Numbered from the stretch's first letter, positions 8,620-17,203 are shown. The stretch: 64,000 nt of DNA from an uncultured Clostridia bacterium (GCA_937907055.1 CALCTW010000132.1:19558-83557); one strand, 5' to 3'. The notes: generated from the letters alone by a model not told the origin. A program made the numbers and translations.

Positions 8620-8668
8620 TATCTCAAATTGTGAAATTTATAATATCTCTAAAAAAATGGAGATATTA
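8594..8668. promoter_or_regulatory. Array of GAGATA operator half-sites between divergent genes
   Basis: TTTGAGAT (8603-8610) is inverted as ATCTCAAA (8621-8628). TAATATCTC (8641-8649) is inverted as GAGATATTA (8660-8668). A further TTATCTC lies at 8594-8600, opposite GAGATAA (8606-8612). The second pair overlaps a TATAAT (8639-8644) and the ribosome binding region of the XRE gene. Five copies of one half-site between a regulator gene and its divergent neighbour fit XRE autoregulation plus repression of 8537. Confidence 0.7.
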
Positions 8669-8670
8669 GA

Positions 8671-8901
8671 ATGAGTACGTTCAAAAGAATCAAAGACCTG
8701 AGAGAAGACAACGACATCAAGCAGATCGACATAGCCAACTATCTTCATATTGCACAAAACACTTATTCGCAATACGAAAATGGCCAACGGCAAATTCCAA
8801 TCACGGTTTTGATTCAACTCGCTCGTTTTCACCGCGTTTCAACAGACTATATCTTGGGTTTAACCGATATTCCAACCCCTTACCCTTTTTCCGAGGAATA
8901 A
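8671..8901 (+). CDS. XRE-family transcriptional regulator
   Basis: 76 residues, essentially a single Cro/CI-type helix-turn-helix domain. Visible pattern: FKRIKDLREDNDIKQIDIAN, then AQNTYSQYENGQRQIP, ending in the usual VSTDYILGLTD. There is no C-terminal effector or dimerisation domain, so it is a minimal repressor of the kind found in mobile islands, prophages and toxin-antitoxin loci. No toxin-like partner is adjacent. The operators at 8594-8668 suggest it controls itself and the divergent zinc-ribbon gene. Confidence 0.88.
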   Translation: MSTFKRIKDLREDNDIKQIDIANYLHIAQNTYSQYENGQRQIPITVLIQLARFHRVSTDYILGLTDIPTPYPFSEE

Positions 8902-8985
8902 ACCATCCGCCATTCAACATTTCATCATATCAAAAAGATACTCTTCATATTTCATTATCCTCATCCGCCCTCCCCCCTCATCCTC

Positions 8986-9014
8986 TTGCATAAGCCCCGG
9001 CATTTTGCTATGAT
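8986..9014 (+). promoter_or_regulatory. Promoter of the GH20-like glycosidase gene
   Basis: TTGCAT (8986-8991), 17-base spacer, TATGAT (9009-9014). Confidence 0.7.
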
Positions 9015-9079
9015 GCCATTAACAGCAACCGCCGACCGTGAGCCTCCGCTCCACACGGCGCAGATATGAGGTGGAAACA

Positions 9080-10876
9080 TTGACTGAACAGGATCAGATC
9101 CGTATCCGCGAAAAATTCATCTGCCCGGCAGCAGCCGGCATGGAGATAACCATTTTCGAAGGGCCGGGGCTGCACATCCTATTCCGGGATCAGAAGGCCG
9201 CGATCATCGCGGAGGACGCGAACGCGCTCGCCCGCGCGTGCTTCCTGTTGTCCTGCGCCGTCCGGGAGGGGAAAACCGCGCTGGAAGTGCATCAGCACCG
9301 GCACATTGCCTCCTGCGGCGCCATGATCGACGCCTCCCGCAACGCGGTGCCCACCGTGGAAGCCGTCAAGCGCATGATGGACAAGCTGGCCATGCTGGGT
9401 ATGAACCTGCTGATGCTCTACACCGAGGACACCTACGAGGTGCCGGGGCAGCCCTATTTCGGCTATCTGCGCGGCCGCTATTCCCGGACGGAGCTGCGCG
9501 AACTGGATGACTACGCCTATTCGCTCGGCATCGAGCTGGTCCCCTGCATCCAGACACTGGGGCACATGGAGCAGTTCCTGCAATGGAGCGGCAACTACGC
9601 CCTGCGCGATCAGAATGACATCCTGCTCATCGATCAGCCGGAGACCTACCGCCTCATCGAGGACGCGATCGCGGGCCTCCGTTCCTGCCTCCGCGCCAAA
9701 CGCGTCCACATCGGCATGGACGAGGCGCACGGCGTTGGGCTGGGGACCTATCACGCCGCGCACGGGGAGGTCGATCGCTTTGCCCTGCTCAGCCGCCATC
9801 TGCAGAAGGTGTGCGCCATCTGCGAAAAATACGATCTTCACCCCATGATGTGGAGCGATATGTTCTTCCGTCTGGGTTCAAAGCAAAACGCGTATTATGA
9901 TCCCGAGATCGTCATCCCGGACGAGGTCATCCGCATGATCCCGAATGTGGACATGGTCTACTGGGATTATTATCACAACGATCAGTCCTTCTACGATCAC
10001 ATGCTGGAGCAGCACGCCCGGATGGGCCGCACAGTGTTCGCCGGCGGCGTATGGGCGTGGAGCGGTTTCCTGCCGCACGTTAAAAAGACCCGCGCCACCA
10101 TGACCCCGGCCCTGCGGGCCTGCGCCGCGCACCGGGTGGACACTGTGTTTGCCACACTTTGGGGCGATGACGGCGCCGAGACTAACGCCCTGCTGGCCTT
10201 CAATCAGCTGCCCATTTTCTCCGAGGCCTGCTGGCAGGGTGAAAATGTGCCGGAGGAGGAGATCGCCCGTCTGGGCGAGCAGCTCACCGGCGTTCCGGAT
10301 GCCGCTTTCCGCGCCTTCGGCGAGTTCTATCCCACCGATGCCGAGGAATACCGCCCCGGCAAGGGTTTCATCTGGTGCGATCTGCTGTATCCGCTCATGC
10401 ATTATCCGCTGCCGGAGCCCTTATCGGATACCATCGCCCGCTTCCGGAATGCCGAAGCCGTGCTCCGCGCCTTCCCGGATCACATTGAGGCGGTCTTCGC
10501 GGCGCTTTGCTTCCGTGTCGCGGCTGAAAAGGCCGATATCATCCGGGAGCTGCGCGCCCGATACCTCGCGAAGGACAAACAATACCTGCAGCAGCTCGCT
10601 GAGGAGCGTATCCCCGCCCTTCTGGAACACTATCATCAGCTCATGCTCACTCACCGCGCGCTGTGGGAGCGTGATAACAAGCGCAATGGCTGGGAGGTGC
10701 TGGCGCTGCGCTACGGCGCGGTGACCGGCCGCCTTCAGGATGTGCAGGATGCCCTGCGCCGTTACCTGAACGGCACGCTCGAAACGCTCTGCGAACTGGA
10801 TGAGGAACCGCTTTACGCCAACCGTGCCGCCTATCTCAATTACGCCGCCTTCGTCTCCCCTTCCATGATCCAATAA
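9080..10876 (+). CDS. Glycoside hydrolase family 20-like protein (beta-N-acetylhexosaminidase-like)
   Basis: 598 residues from a TTG at 9080, preferred because GAGGTGG lies 5-11 bases before it; a GTG at 9038 would add 14 residues without a good site. The protein starts with a short GH20b-like region, then a TIM barrel from about residue 75 (SCGAMIDASRNAVPTVEAVK). Beta-strand motifs include LMLYTEDTYEVPGQ and VPCIQTLGHMEQFL. The GH20 catalytic Asp-Glu pair is at about residue 213 in HIGMDEAHGVGLG. No signal peptide is seen, so it is probably cytoplasmic and acts on imported GlcNAc- or GalNAc-containing oligosaccharides. The substrate is not certain; distant GH20 relatives also act on non-acetylated sugars. 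It is transcribed alone. Confidence 0.82.
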   Translation: MTEQDQIRIREKFICPAAAGMEITIFEGPGLHILFRDQKAAIIAEDANALARACFLLSCAVREGKTALEVHQHRHIASCGAMIDASRNAVPTVEAVKRMMDKLAMLGMNLLMLYTEDTYEVPGQPYFGYLRGRYSRTELRELDDYAYSLGIELVPCIQTLGHMEQFLQWSGNYALRDQNDILLIDQPETYRLIEDAIAGLRSCLRAKRVHIGMDEAHGVGLGTYHAAHGEVDRFALLSRHLQKVCAICEKYDLHPMMWSDMFFRLGSKQNAYYDPEIVIPDEVIRMIPNVDMVYWDYYHNDQSFYDHMLEQHARMGRTVFAGGVWAWSGFLPHVKKTRATMTPALRACAAHRVDTVFATLWGDDGAETNALLAFNQLPIFSEACWQGENVPEEEIARLGEQLTGVPDAAFRAFGEFYPTDAEEYRPGKGFIWCDLLYPLMHYPLPEPLSDTIARFRNAEAVLRAFPDHIEAVFAALCFRVAAEKADIIRELRARYLAKDKQYLQQLAEERIPALLEHYHQLMLTHRALWERDNKRNGWEVLALRYGAVTGRLQDVQDALRRYLNGTLETLCELDEEPLYANRAAYLNYAAFVSPSMIQ

Positions 10877-10900
10877 CCCCCTTTTACCGCAAGCAAAAAA

Positions 10901-10927
10901 GGCCGGGATCGTTTCCCGGTCTTTTTT
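10901..10927. terminator. Bidirectional terminator after the glycosidase gene
   Basis: CCGGGA (10903-10908) and TCCCGG (10914-10919), with flanking G-T pairs, followed by TTTTTT. An A run on the left allows function on the other strand. Confidence 0.8.
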
Positions 10928-10943
10928 CATGCAAAAAACGCGC

Positions 10944-10972
10944 AAAAAGGGAGGGCCGTCAGGCCCTCCCGG
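10944..10972 (-). terminator. Terminator of the hydrogenase operon
   Basis: GGGAGGGCC (10949-10957) pairs perfectly with GGCCCTCCC (10962-10970). On the - strand TTTTT follows. Confidence 0.88.
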
Positions 10973-11018
10973 GATTATTTCGTTACAGCCTGCCATTCAG
11001 GCCGCCTTGCGGAAAGGA

Positions 11019-12785
11019 TCAGCCGTTATAGCGCTCCTTGCCGGCATAGGTGGTGTGCAGCAGCTTGTGCGCCTTATGAGAGTTGGGCTGGCCCAGGAAC
11101 TCATCATACAGCTGCTTGACCTGCACGTTCTCATGGCTGCGGCGGGAAGCCTTCTGCGTATCCTCCAGGTAGAGGGCGGCGGCACGCTTGGCACGGAAGG
11201 TGTCAAGGATGTCATCGTCTTCATTGGGCAGGAAGCAGGGCTTCACGAAGGGCTGACCGCCGCCGGCGATGCAGCCGCCGGGGCAACCCATGATCTCGAT
11301 GAAGGTGTAGGGAGAGGTGCCTTCGCGGATCTGATCCAGCAGCACCTTGGCATTCTTCATACCGTGAGCCACAGCCACCTTGATCTCCAGGCCGCCCAGG
11401 TTGAAGGAAGCTTCCTTCACGCCTTCGAAGCCGCGGACCTGTTCAAATTCGATGGTGTCCACTTCGCCCTTGGTCAGGGTCCAGGCAGCGGTACGCAGGG
11501 CAGCTTCCATAACACCGCCGGTCACGCCGAAGATGACGCCCGCGCCGGTATATTCGCCAACCACATCGTTATCGAATTCTTCATCAGCCAGCTTATCAAA
11601 GCGGATACCGGAGCGCTTGATCAGGCGGGCCAGCTCACGGGTGGTGAGCACGGCGTCCACATCACGCAGGCCGTCCACTTCCATCTGCTCGCGGTCCTTT
11701 TCGCCCTTCTTGGCGGTGCAGGGCATGATGGAAACAACGAACATATCTTCGGGCTTCACGTCATGCTTCTCGGCCCAGTAGTGCTTCAGGACAGCGCCCA
11801 TCATCTGGTGGGGGCTCTTGCAGCTGGACAGGTGATCCAGCTGATCCGGATAGTAGTATTCAGCGTAGTTGATCCAGCCGGGAGAGCAGCTGGTGATCAT
11901 GGGCAGGCAGCCGCCTTCCTTCACGCGGGTCAGCAGCTCGGTCGCTTCTTCCATGATGGTCAGGTCGGCGCCGAAGTTGGTGTCGAACACCTTCTTGAAG
12001 CCCAGACGACGCAGGGCAGCCACCATCTTACCGGTGACCAGCGTGCCGATGGGCATGCCGAATTCCTCACCCAGCGCGGCGCGGACAGCGGGAGCGGTCT
12101 GCACCACCACATACTTGCCGGCCTTCATGGCGGCGTCCACCTTGTCGATCTCGGAAACTTCCATCAGAGCGCCGGTGGGGCACACGGAGACGCACTGGCC
12201 GCACAGCAGGCAGGGGCTGTTGGCGAAGGAGCGGTTCTGGGCAGGAGCCACGATGGCGTTGAAGCCGCGCTTTTCGAAGCCCAGCACGGACAGGCCGTGG
12301 GCATTCTTGCAGCGCTCCACGCAGCGGCCGCACAGCACGCACTTGGAGGTATCACGCATGATAGAGGGGGTCAGCTGATCCACGGTCACCGCGGTCTTCA
12401 CACCTTCGTAGGCGTTGTCGCGGGCACCGGTCACCTGAGCCACATGCAGCAGTTCGCAGCACTCGTTCTTCGCGCACTGCTGGCAGTTCTTGTTATGGTT
12501 GCTGAGCAGCAGCTCAACACTGGCGCGGCGGGCGGCAACAGCCTTGGGGGAAGAGATGGTGATCTCCATGCCCTCGGCAACGGGATACACGCAGGACGCG
12601 ACCAGGCCGCGGGCGCCGGTGGCTTCCACCAGGCAGACGCGGCAGGAACCACGGGAGCATTCGCCGTGGTTGTAAGCGCACAGAGAGGGAATTTCAAACC
12701 CGCATTTCTTTGCAGCTTCGAGGATGGTCAGACCGGCCTCGACCTGAAAGGGAATGCCTTCGATCTTAATGTTTACCATAGCCAT
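11019..12785 (-). CDS. hydA: [FeFe]-hydrogenase catalytic subunit (HydA of a trimeric NADH/ferredoxin hydrogenase)
   Basis: 588 residues. It makes or consumes H2 at an H-cluster. Domains in order: [2Fe-2S] ferredoxin domain with CAYNHGECSRGSCRVC at residues 36-51; a His-Cys region HNKNCQQCAKNECC at 97-110; two [4Fe-4S] motifs (CVLCGRCVERC near 149-159, CLLCGQCVSVCP near 192-203); then the hydrogenase core. The core has H-cluster ligand motifs TSCSPGW (Cys300), MPCTAKK (Cys356) and GCPGGC (Cys501 and Cys505). Many single-subunit enzymes have Cys rather than Ser after the first ligand. With hydB and hydC upstream this matches the electron-bifurcating or NADH-linked trimer, which couples NADH and reduced ferredoxin oxidation to H2. 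It is the last gene of the operon. Confidence 0.95.
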   Translation of the reverse strand: MAMVNIKIEGIPFQVEAGLTILEAAKKCGFEIPSLCAYNHGECSRGSCRVCLVEATGARGLVASCVYPVAEGMEITISSPKAVAARRASVELLLSNHNKNCQQCAKNECCELLHVAQVTGARDNAYEGVKTAVTVDQLTPSIMRDTSKCVLCGRCVERCKNAHGLSVLGFEKRGFNAIVAPAQNRSFANSPCLLCGQCVSVCPTGALMEVSEIDKVDAAMKAGKYVVVQTAPAVRAALGEEFGMPIGTLVTGKMVAALRRLGFKKVFDTNFGADLTIMEEATELLTRVKEGGCLPMITSCSPGWINYAEYYYPDQLDHLSSCKSPHQMMGAVLKHYWAEKHDVKPEDMFVVSIMPCTAKKGEKDREQMEVDGLRDVDAVLTTRELARLIKRSGIRFDKLADEEFDNDVVGEYTGAGVIFGVTGGVMEAALRTAAWTLTKGEVDTIEFEQVRGFEGVKEASFNLGGLEIKVAVAHGMKNAKVLLDQIREGTSPYTFIEIMGCPGGCIAGGGQPFVKPCFLPNEDDDILDTFRAKRAAALYLEDTQKASRRSHENVQVKQLYDEFLGQPNSHKAHKLLHTTYAGKERYNG

Positions 12786-12800
12786 TTCCTTTCACCTCCA

Positions 12801-14666
12801 TTAAGCCTTTTCGATAGCCTTGAACTTGCAGGAAGACATACACATACCGCACTTGATGCACTTATCGGCGTCAATGACGAACGGCGTCTTACCCACGGTG
12901 CCGGTGATCGCGTTGACAGGGCACTGACGCGCGCACAGGGAGCACTTCTTGCACTTGTCGGGATCGATCTTGTACTGCATCAGCTTCTTGCAGACGTGAG
13001 CCGGGCAGCGCTTGTCCACGATATGAGCCATATACTCCTCGCGGAAAGCCTTCAGGGTGGAGAGGATGGGGTTGGGCGCGGTCTGGCCCAGAGCGCACAG
13101 GGAGTTGGCGCGCACGTGATCGGCCAGTTCTTCCAGCGCGGTCAGGTCATCCAGCGTGGCCTTGCCTTCGGTGATCTTGGTCAGCAGCTCCAGCATACGC
13201 TTGGTGCCGATACGGCAGGGGGAGCACTTACCGCAGGATTCATCGCAGATGAATTCCATATAGAACTTCGCCACGTCCACCATGCAGTTGTCTTCGTCCA
13301 TGACGATGGCACCGCCGGAACCCATCATGGATCCCTTGGCAACGAGGGTATCGAAGTCGATCTCAGCGTCCAGATCCTTCTCGGTCAGACAGCCGCCGGA
13401 AGGACCGCCGGTCTGGATGGCCTTGAACTTCTTGCCGCCGGGAATGCCGCCGCCGATGTCATAGATCAGCTCGCGCAGGGTGGTGCCCATGGGCACTTCC
13501 ACCAGACCCACGTTGTTGATCTTGCCGCCCAGAGCGAACACCTTGGTGCCCTTGCTCTTTTCGGTGCCGTACTGGGTGAAGGCTTCCACGCCCTCACGGA
13601 AGATGTAAGGCACGCAGGCCAGGGTCTCAACGTTGTTCACGATGGTGGGGCAATCCCACAGACCCTTCACAGCGGGGAACGGAGGACGGGGACGCGGCAT
13701 ACCGCGCTGACCCTGGATGGAGTTCAGCAGAGCGGTCTCTTCGCCGCAGACGAACGCGCCGGCGCCCAGGCGCAGATGCACATGGAAGCTGAAGCCGGTG
13801 CCCATAATGTTATCACCGATCAGGCCCAGCGCTTCGGCCTGCTTGATGGCCAGCTTCAGGCGGTTGACGGCGATGGGATATTCAGCGCGGACATAGAAGT
13901 AACCGTTCTGAGCGCCGATCGCGTAACCGGCGATCATCATACCTTCGATGACAGCCAGGGGGTTGCCTTCCAGGATGGAACGATCCATGAAAGCACCGGG
14001 GTCGCCCTCGTCACCGTTGCAGACGACGTACTTTTCGCCGTCGGGCTGAGCGAAAGCAAACTGCCACTTACGGCCGGTGGGGAAGCCGCCGCCGCCGCGG
14101 CCGCGCAGGCCGGAAGCCAGCACGTCATTGATAACGGCCTGACGCTCCATGCCCAGCGCCTTCACCAGACCCTGGAAAGCACCGGCGCCCAGCGCTTCGT
14201 TGATATCTTCGGGATCGATGGAACCGCAGGCGTGCAGAGCCACACGGCGCTGCTTGCGGTAGAAGGTGATATCTTCCTGCTTGGCGATCTTCTCACCGGT
14301 GGTGGGATCCACATACAGCAGGCGCTCCACCACGGTGTCGTTCACGATGTCGGATTCCACGATCTCGGCGACGTCTTCGATCTTCACCATGCGGTAGAGG
14401 GTATCTTCGGGGTAGATCTTGGCGAAGGGGCCCTGAGAGCAGAAGCCGAAGCAACCGACCTGATTGACGGTCACTTTGTCTTCCAGACCCTTTTCAGCGA
14501 TGATGCGCTTGAATTCGGCCATGATCTCGGCAGAATTGGAAGAAAGGCAGCCGGTACCGCCGCAAAGAACGATATGACGCTTTCCGTCCGCGCCGGAGAA
14601 CTTGGCATCCATGCAGGCAGAGCAATCATGAGATACCTGCTTAAACTGTTCCTGATTCGTGATCAT
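12801..14666 (-). CDS. hydB: NADH-binding flavoprotein subunit of the hydrogenase (HydB/NuoF-like)
   Basis: 621 residues, long because it combines three parts. Residues ~15-120 are a thioredoxin-like [2Fe-2S] domain (VLCGGTGC, VGCFGFCSQGP). Residues ~130-540 are the NuoF core with the NADH/FMN motif GLRGRGGGGFPTGRKW, CNGDEGDPGAFMDR, and the [4Fe-4S] motif ESCGKCSPCRIGTKR. The last ~55 residues hold two ferredoxin-type [4Fe-4S] motifs (CKKCSLCARQCP, CIKCGMCMSSC). This is the layout of HydB in bifurcating hydrogenases. It passes electrons between NADH, FMN and HydA. It starts three bases after the hydC stop and lies 15 bases before hydA. Confidence 0.95.
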   Translation of the reverse strand: MITNQEQFKQVSHDCSACMDAKFSGADGKRHIVLCGGTGCLSSNSAEIMAEFKRIIAEKGLEDKVTVNQVGCFGFCSQGPFAKIYPEDTLYRMVKIEDVAEIVESDIVNDTVVERLLYVDPTTGEKIAKQEDITFYRKQRRVALHACGSIDPEDINEALGAGAFQGLVKALGMERQAVINDVLASGLRGRGGGGFPTGRKWQFAFAQPDGEKYVVCNGDEGDPGAFMDRSILEGNPLAVIEGMMIAGYAIGAQNGYFYVRAEYPIAVNRLKLAIKQAEALGLIGDNIMGTGFSFHVHLRLGAGAFVCGEETALLNSIQGQRGMPRPRPPFPAVKGLWDCPTIVNNVETLACVPYIFREGVEAFTQYGTEKSKGTKVFALGGKINNVGLVEVPMGTTLRELIYDIGGGIPGGKKFKAIQTGGPSGGCLTEKDLDAEIDFDTLVAKGSMMGSGGAIVMDEDNCMVDVAKFYMEFICDESCGKCSPCRIGTKRMLELLTKITEGKATLDDLTALEELADHVRANSLCALGQTAPNPILSTLKAFREEYMAHIVDKRCPAHVCKKLMQYKIDPDKCKKCSLCARQCPVNAITGTVGKTPFVIDADKCIKCGMCMSSCKFKAIEKA

Positions 14667-14669
14667 TGA

Positions 14670-15155
14670 TCAAGCACCTGCCTTTTCTCTGTATTCGGCA
14701 ATGATGCCGGGGACAGCGTTGACAGCCACCTTGGGATACACCTTGCCGTTGATGGAAACGGCGGGGGCGATACCGCAGGCGCCGATGCAGCGCAGCGCGT
14801 CAATGGTGAACAGACCGTCTTCGGTGGTCTCGCCGGTGCCGATGCCCAGCAGCTCGGAGAACTTATCGATCACCTGCTGAGCGCCCTTCACATAGCAAGC
14901 GGTGCCCAGGCAGCAGCCGATCACGTACTTGCCCTTGGGCTGAAGGGAGAAGAAGGAATAGAAAGTGACAACGCCGTAGATTTCGGCGACAGAAATGCCG
15001 GTCTTCTCGGAAACGAGCTCCTGCACTTCCAGGGGGATGTAGCCATACTCCTTCTGGATGTCGCTGAGGATCATCATCAGAGGGGTCCGCTCGTTCGCGT
15101 AGCGATCGCAGATCTCAGTAATCTGCTTCACGGCGGCTTCTTGCAGATGGGCCAT
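14670..15155 (-). CDS. hydC: [2Fe-2S] subunit of the hydrogenase (HydC/NuoE-like)
   Basis: 161 residues, the usual NuoE/HydC length. It has an N-terminal helical part and a thioredoxin-fold [2Fe-2S] domain. The ligand Cys pairs are in GCCLGTACYVKGAQQV (about residues 80-95) and RCIGACGIAPAV (about 121-132). It is the first gene of the hydCBA operon, with an AAGGAGG site seven bases before the ATG. It hands electrons between the NADH-oxidising subunit and the rest of the complex, in the cytoplasm. Confidence 0.94.
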   Translation of the reverse strand: MAHLQEAAVKQITEICDRYANERTPLMMILSDIQKEYGYIPLEVQELVSEKTGISVAEIYGVVTFYSFFSLQPKGKYVIGCCLGTACYVKGAQQVIDKFSELLGIGTGETTEDGLFTIDALRCIGACGIAPAVSINGKVYPKVAVNAVPGIIAEYREKAGA

Positions 15156-15234
15156 GGGATTACCTCCTTAAACATTGGGTTCTCATCAATGTGCGTATAT
15201 AAAAATATACATACCTGCCATAGGCATCTTCATC

Positions 15235-15264
15235 ATTTTAGCATAACCTAACCCCGTCTGTAAA
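15235..15264 (-). promoter_or_regulatory. Probable promoter of hydCBA
   Basis: On the - strand: TTTACA (15264-15259), 18-base spacer, TAAAAT (15240-15235). An alternative reading, TTGCTT with TATGCT at a 17-base spacing, overlaps it. The leader would be about 75 bases. Confidence 0.6.
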
Positions 15265-15563
15265 GCAATTTCTTCGGATTGAAATCCACTTCGCTGACGC
15301 TCCGTTGGGTTTTCAATCCGGCTTTTTACGGGTATTTTTGCTCCGCAGGCTCCGCAAATCCCCGCCCGCCCGGCGAAGCCGAGCGAGACGATATTAAATG
15401 GGGGAGGCCCCCCATGCCCCCCGGAGGGGCGCTCTGCGCTATCGGATGGGAAAGCCCGATGGGCTTTCCCGTTTGGCTGAAACGGGTGATCATTTATCGG
15501 ATCGAAAACCGATACGCTTTCGGAGCGGGGAAGGGTGATGGAGGGCGTGATCCGGTCGTATGG
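15265..15563. other. Palindrome-rich gene-free spacer
   Basis: No gene is credible here. The stretch holds a series of inverted repeats: GGATTGAAA (15278-15286) against TTTCAATCC (15311-15319), GGGGGAGGCC/GGCCCCCC-type pairs near 15401-15425, GGGAAAGCCC/GGGCTTTCCC near 15447-15471, and TATCGG/CCGATA near 15496-15515. It may be a dispersed intergenic repeat or a structured RNA. The + strand G/C bias changes sign near here. Confidence 0.5.
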
Positions 15564-16289
15564 TTATTCTTTTGCTTGGTGTGCCCTGATCGCGGAGATG
15601 TGGGCGGCAAGATCGCGGAAGGAGCCGTGCGGGAAGGCGGAGGGATCGGCGTTTTCGGTGTGCAGGGGACAGGTATCCAGGAAGAAGAAGGACATGCCGG
15701 CCTTCAGGGCGGCGGAATCCTCGACCAGGTCATTGCCGACCATGAGGCATTCGGACGGGGAAACACCGAGACGCTCCGCGACCTCGAGATAATAGGCCGG
15801 ATTGGGCTTGCAGAAGTGGGAATCCTCATAGGCGGTGATGCAGGCGAATTCATCCGGTGTGAAGCCGGCCCACCGGAGGCGCTTTAAAACGGCCATGCGG
15901 GGGAAGATGGGATTGGTGGCGACGGCGACACGGAAGCCCTGACCGGCGATCCCGCGGACAATGGGCGCGATATCGGGATCCGGCGCGCAGAAGGAAACAG
16001 CGGCGTCGAATTCATTGGCGTAGAAGTCGTTGAAGACATCTTCCTTGCCCTCGGCCATTTCGCCGAAGATGTCGGCAAAGGCAGTGAGGAAGGCCTCGCG
16101 GTTGGTGACGGAGCCGTCATTCTTGACCATGGCTTTGGTGCCCGCCCAGACACCGCTGACAAGCTCATCGGGCTTGAAGCCGTAGGGCGCCATCTTTTTG
16201 CAGAGGAGAGAAAAATAACCCTTGGTGAATGCATCGGTATCCATGGGAAGGAGCGTACCGTCCATATCAAAGAGGATGGTGGTGATCAT
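15564..16289 (-). CDS. HAD-superfamily hydrolase
   Basis: 241 residues. Motif I is FDMDGTLLPMD (residues 7-17), with the two catalytic Asp residues; a later GNDLVEDSAALKAG holds the acidic motif IV. The inserted cap between them is helical, and the family is close to the phosphoglycolate-phosphatase/YjjG-like group. It is expected to dephosphorylate a small cytoplasmic metabolite; the substrate cannot be told. It lies 21 bases downstream of the ComEC-like gene and is probably co-transcribed. Confidence 0.88.
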   Translation of the reverse strand: MITTILFDMDGTLLPMDTDAFTKGYFSLLCKKMAPYGFKPDELVSGVWAGTKAMVKNDGSVTNREAFLTAFADIFGEMAEGKEDVFNDFYANEFDAAVSFCAPDPDIAPIVRGIAGQGFRVAVATNPIFPRMAVLKRLRWAGFTPDEFACITAYEDSHFCKPNPAYYLEVAERLGVSPSECLMVGNDLVEDSAALKAGMSFFFLDTCPLHTENADPSAFPHGSFRDLAAHISAIRAHQAKE

Positions 16290-16310
16290 ATTGCCTCCTG
16301 TGCCTGTGTG

Positions 16311-17180
16311 TTACAGGCCTTCATGAAATAAAAACGTGAGAGATGTGCCGTCGGACCGGCAGTGAACGGTGCCGTTCAGATCGGTGCGGTAAACGGTGCA
16401 GCCGGCATCGGACAGAAGATCCAGCACGGACTGCGTGGGGTGACCATAAGTATTTTTGCCGGTGGAAATGACGGCATAAGCCGGGGACGTGCGGTAAAGA
16501 AACTGATAACAGGTGGAGCCTTTACCGCCGTGATGGGCGACGCGGAGAACATCGATATCAAGATCAAGATCCTGCCGCGCGAGCAGGGCATGCTCTGCCT
16601 CCCAGGACATATCGGCGGCAATGATGAAGCGTGTGCCGCCGTAGGTGATGAGGGGGACGAGCGAAAAATCATTAAGATCCTCGGAGACGAGACCCTCTGC
16701 AGGGGAAATGAAGGTGACAGAAGCGGAGCCCAGCATGAAGGAATCCATCACCCGGGGGACGATGGGGGTGAGACGGAACTTTTGAAGGGTGGAGACGAAA
16801 TTCTCGTAAGTCTTGGTCTCCTTGGAGAAGCCGTTCCAGTAAACGCGTCCGACCCGGCCGTTGACCGCGTAAATGGCGGAGGAGAGGCCGGAAAGGTGAT
16901 CGGCATCCGGATGGGTGGAAATGATGACATCGAGGGAATCAAGACCGAAATGATCGGCGATGACGGCGTAAATGTATTGGTTGGTATCACGGGAACCGCC
17001 GTCAATGAGAAGAGAACGGCCGTCACAGAGCACCAGCGTGGCATCGGCATTGCCGACAGAAAGAAAATAAATATCAAAACCGGAAAGCGGGACGGGCTGC
17101 TGCGCCAGAGCAAACGAAGAAAAAACGAGGAGCAGCGCCGTGAGGATGGACAGAAGGAAAAAGGGAAAAGAACGCTTCAC
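16311..17180 (-). CDS. Secreted ComEC-like metallo-beta-lactamase-fold hydrolase
   Basis: 289 residues from a GTG at 17180 preceded by AAAGGAGG. It has a signal peptide (KRSFPFFLLSILTALLLVFSSFALA). The mature part matches the soluble C-terminal domain of ComEC: FLSVGNADATLVLCDGRSLLIDGG, then the metal motif STHPDADHLSG near residue 90, VAHHGGKGS near 210 and STGKNTYGHPT near 235. Stand-alone secreted versions without the ComEC channel are common in Clostridia. They are thought to be extracellular nucleases or phosphodiesterases; activity is not proven here. It is the first gene of a two-gene operon with the HAD hydrolase. Confidence 0.87.
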   Translation of the reverse strand: MKRSFPFFLLSILTALLLVFSSFALAQQPVPLSGFDIYFLSVGNADATLVLCDGRSLLIDGGSRDTNQYIYAVIADHFGLDSLDVIISTHPDADHLSGLSSAIYAVNGRVGRVYWNGFSKETKTYENFVSTLQKFRLTPIVPRVMDSFMLGSASVTFISPAEGLVSEDLNDFSLVPLITYGGTRFIIAADMSWEAEHALLARQDLDLDIDVLRVAHHGGKGSTCYQFLYRTSPAYAVISTGKNTYGHPTQSVLDLLSDAGCTVYRTDLNGTVHCRSDGTSLTFLFHEGL

Positions 17181-17203
17181 GAAGGGACCTCCTTTCGGGA
17201 TTG

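Noticed and set aside
10929..14669. An open frame of 1246 codons on the + strand opposite the hydrogenase genes
   Set aside because: It is the shadow of three well-identified genes on the other strand, a common effect of GC-rich codon use. Its translation is His/Gly/Ala-rich, and it has no ribosome binding site.
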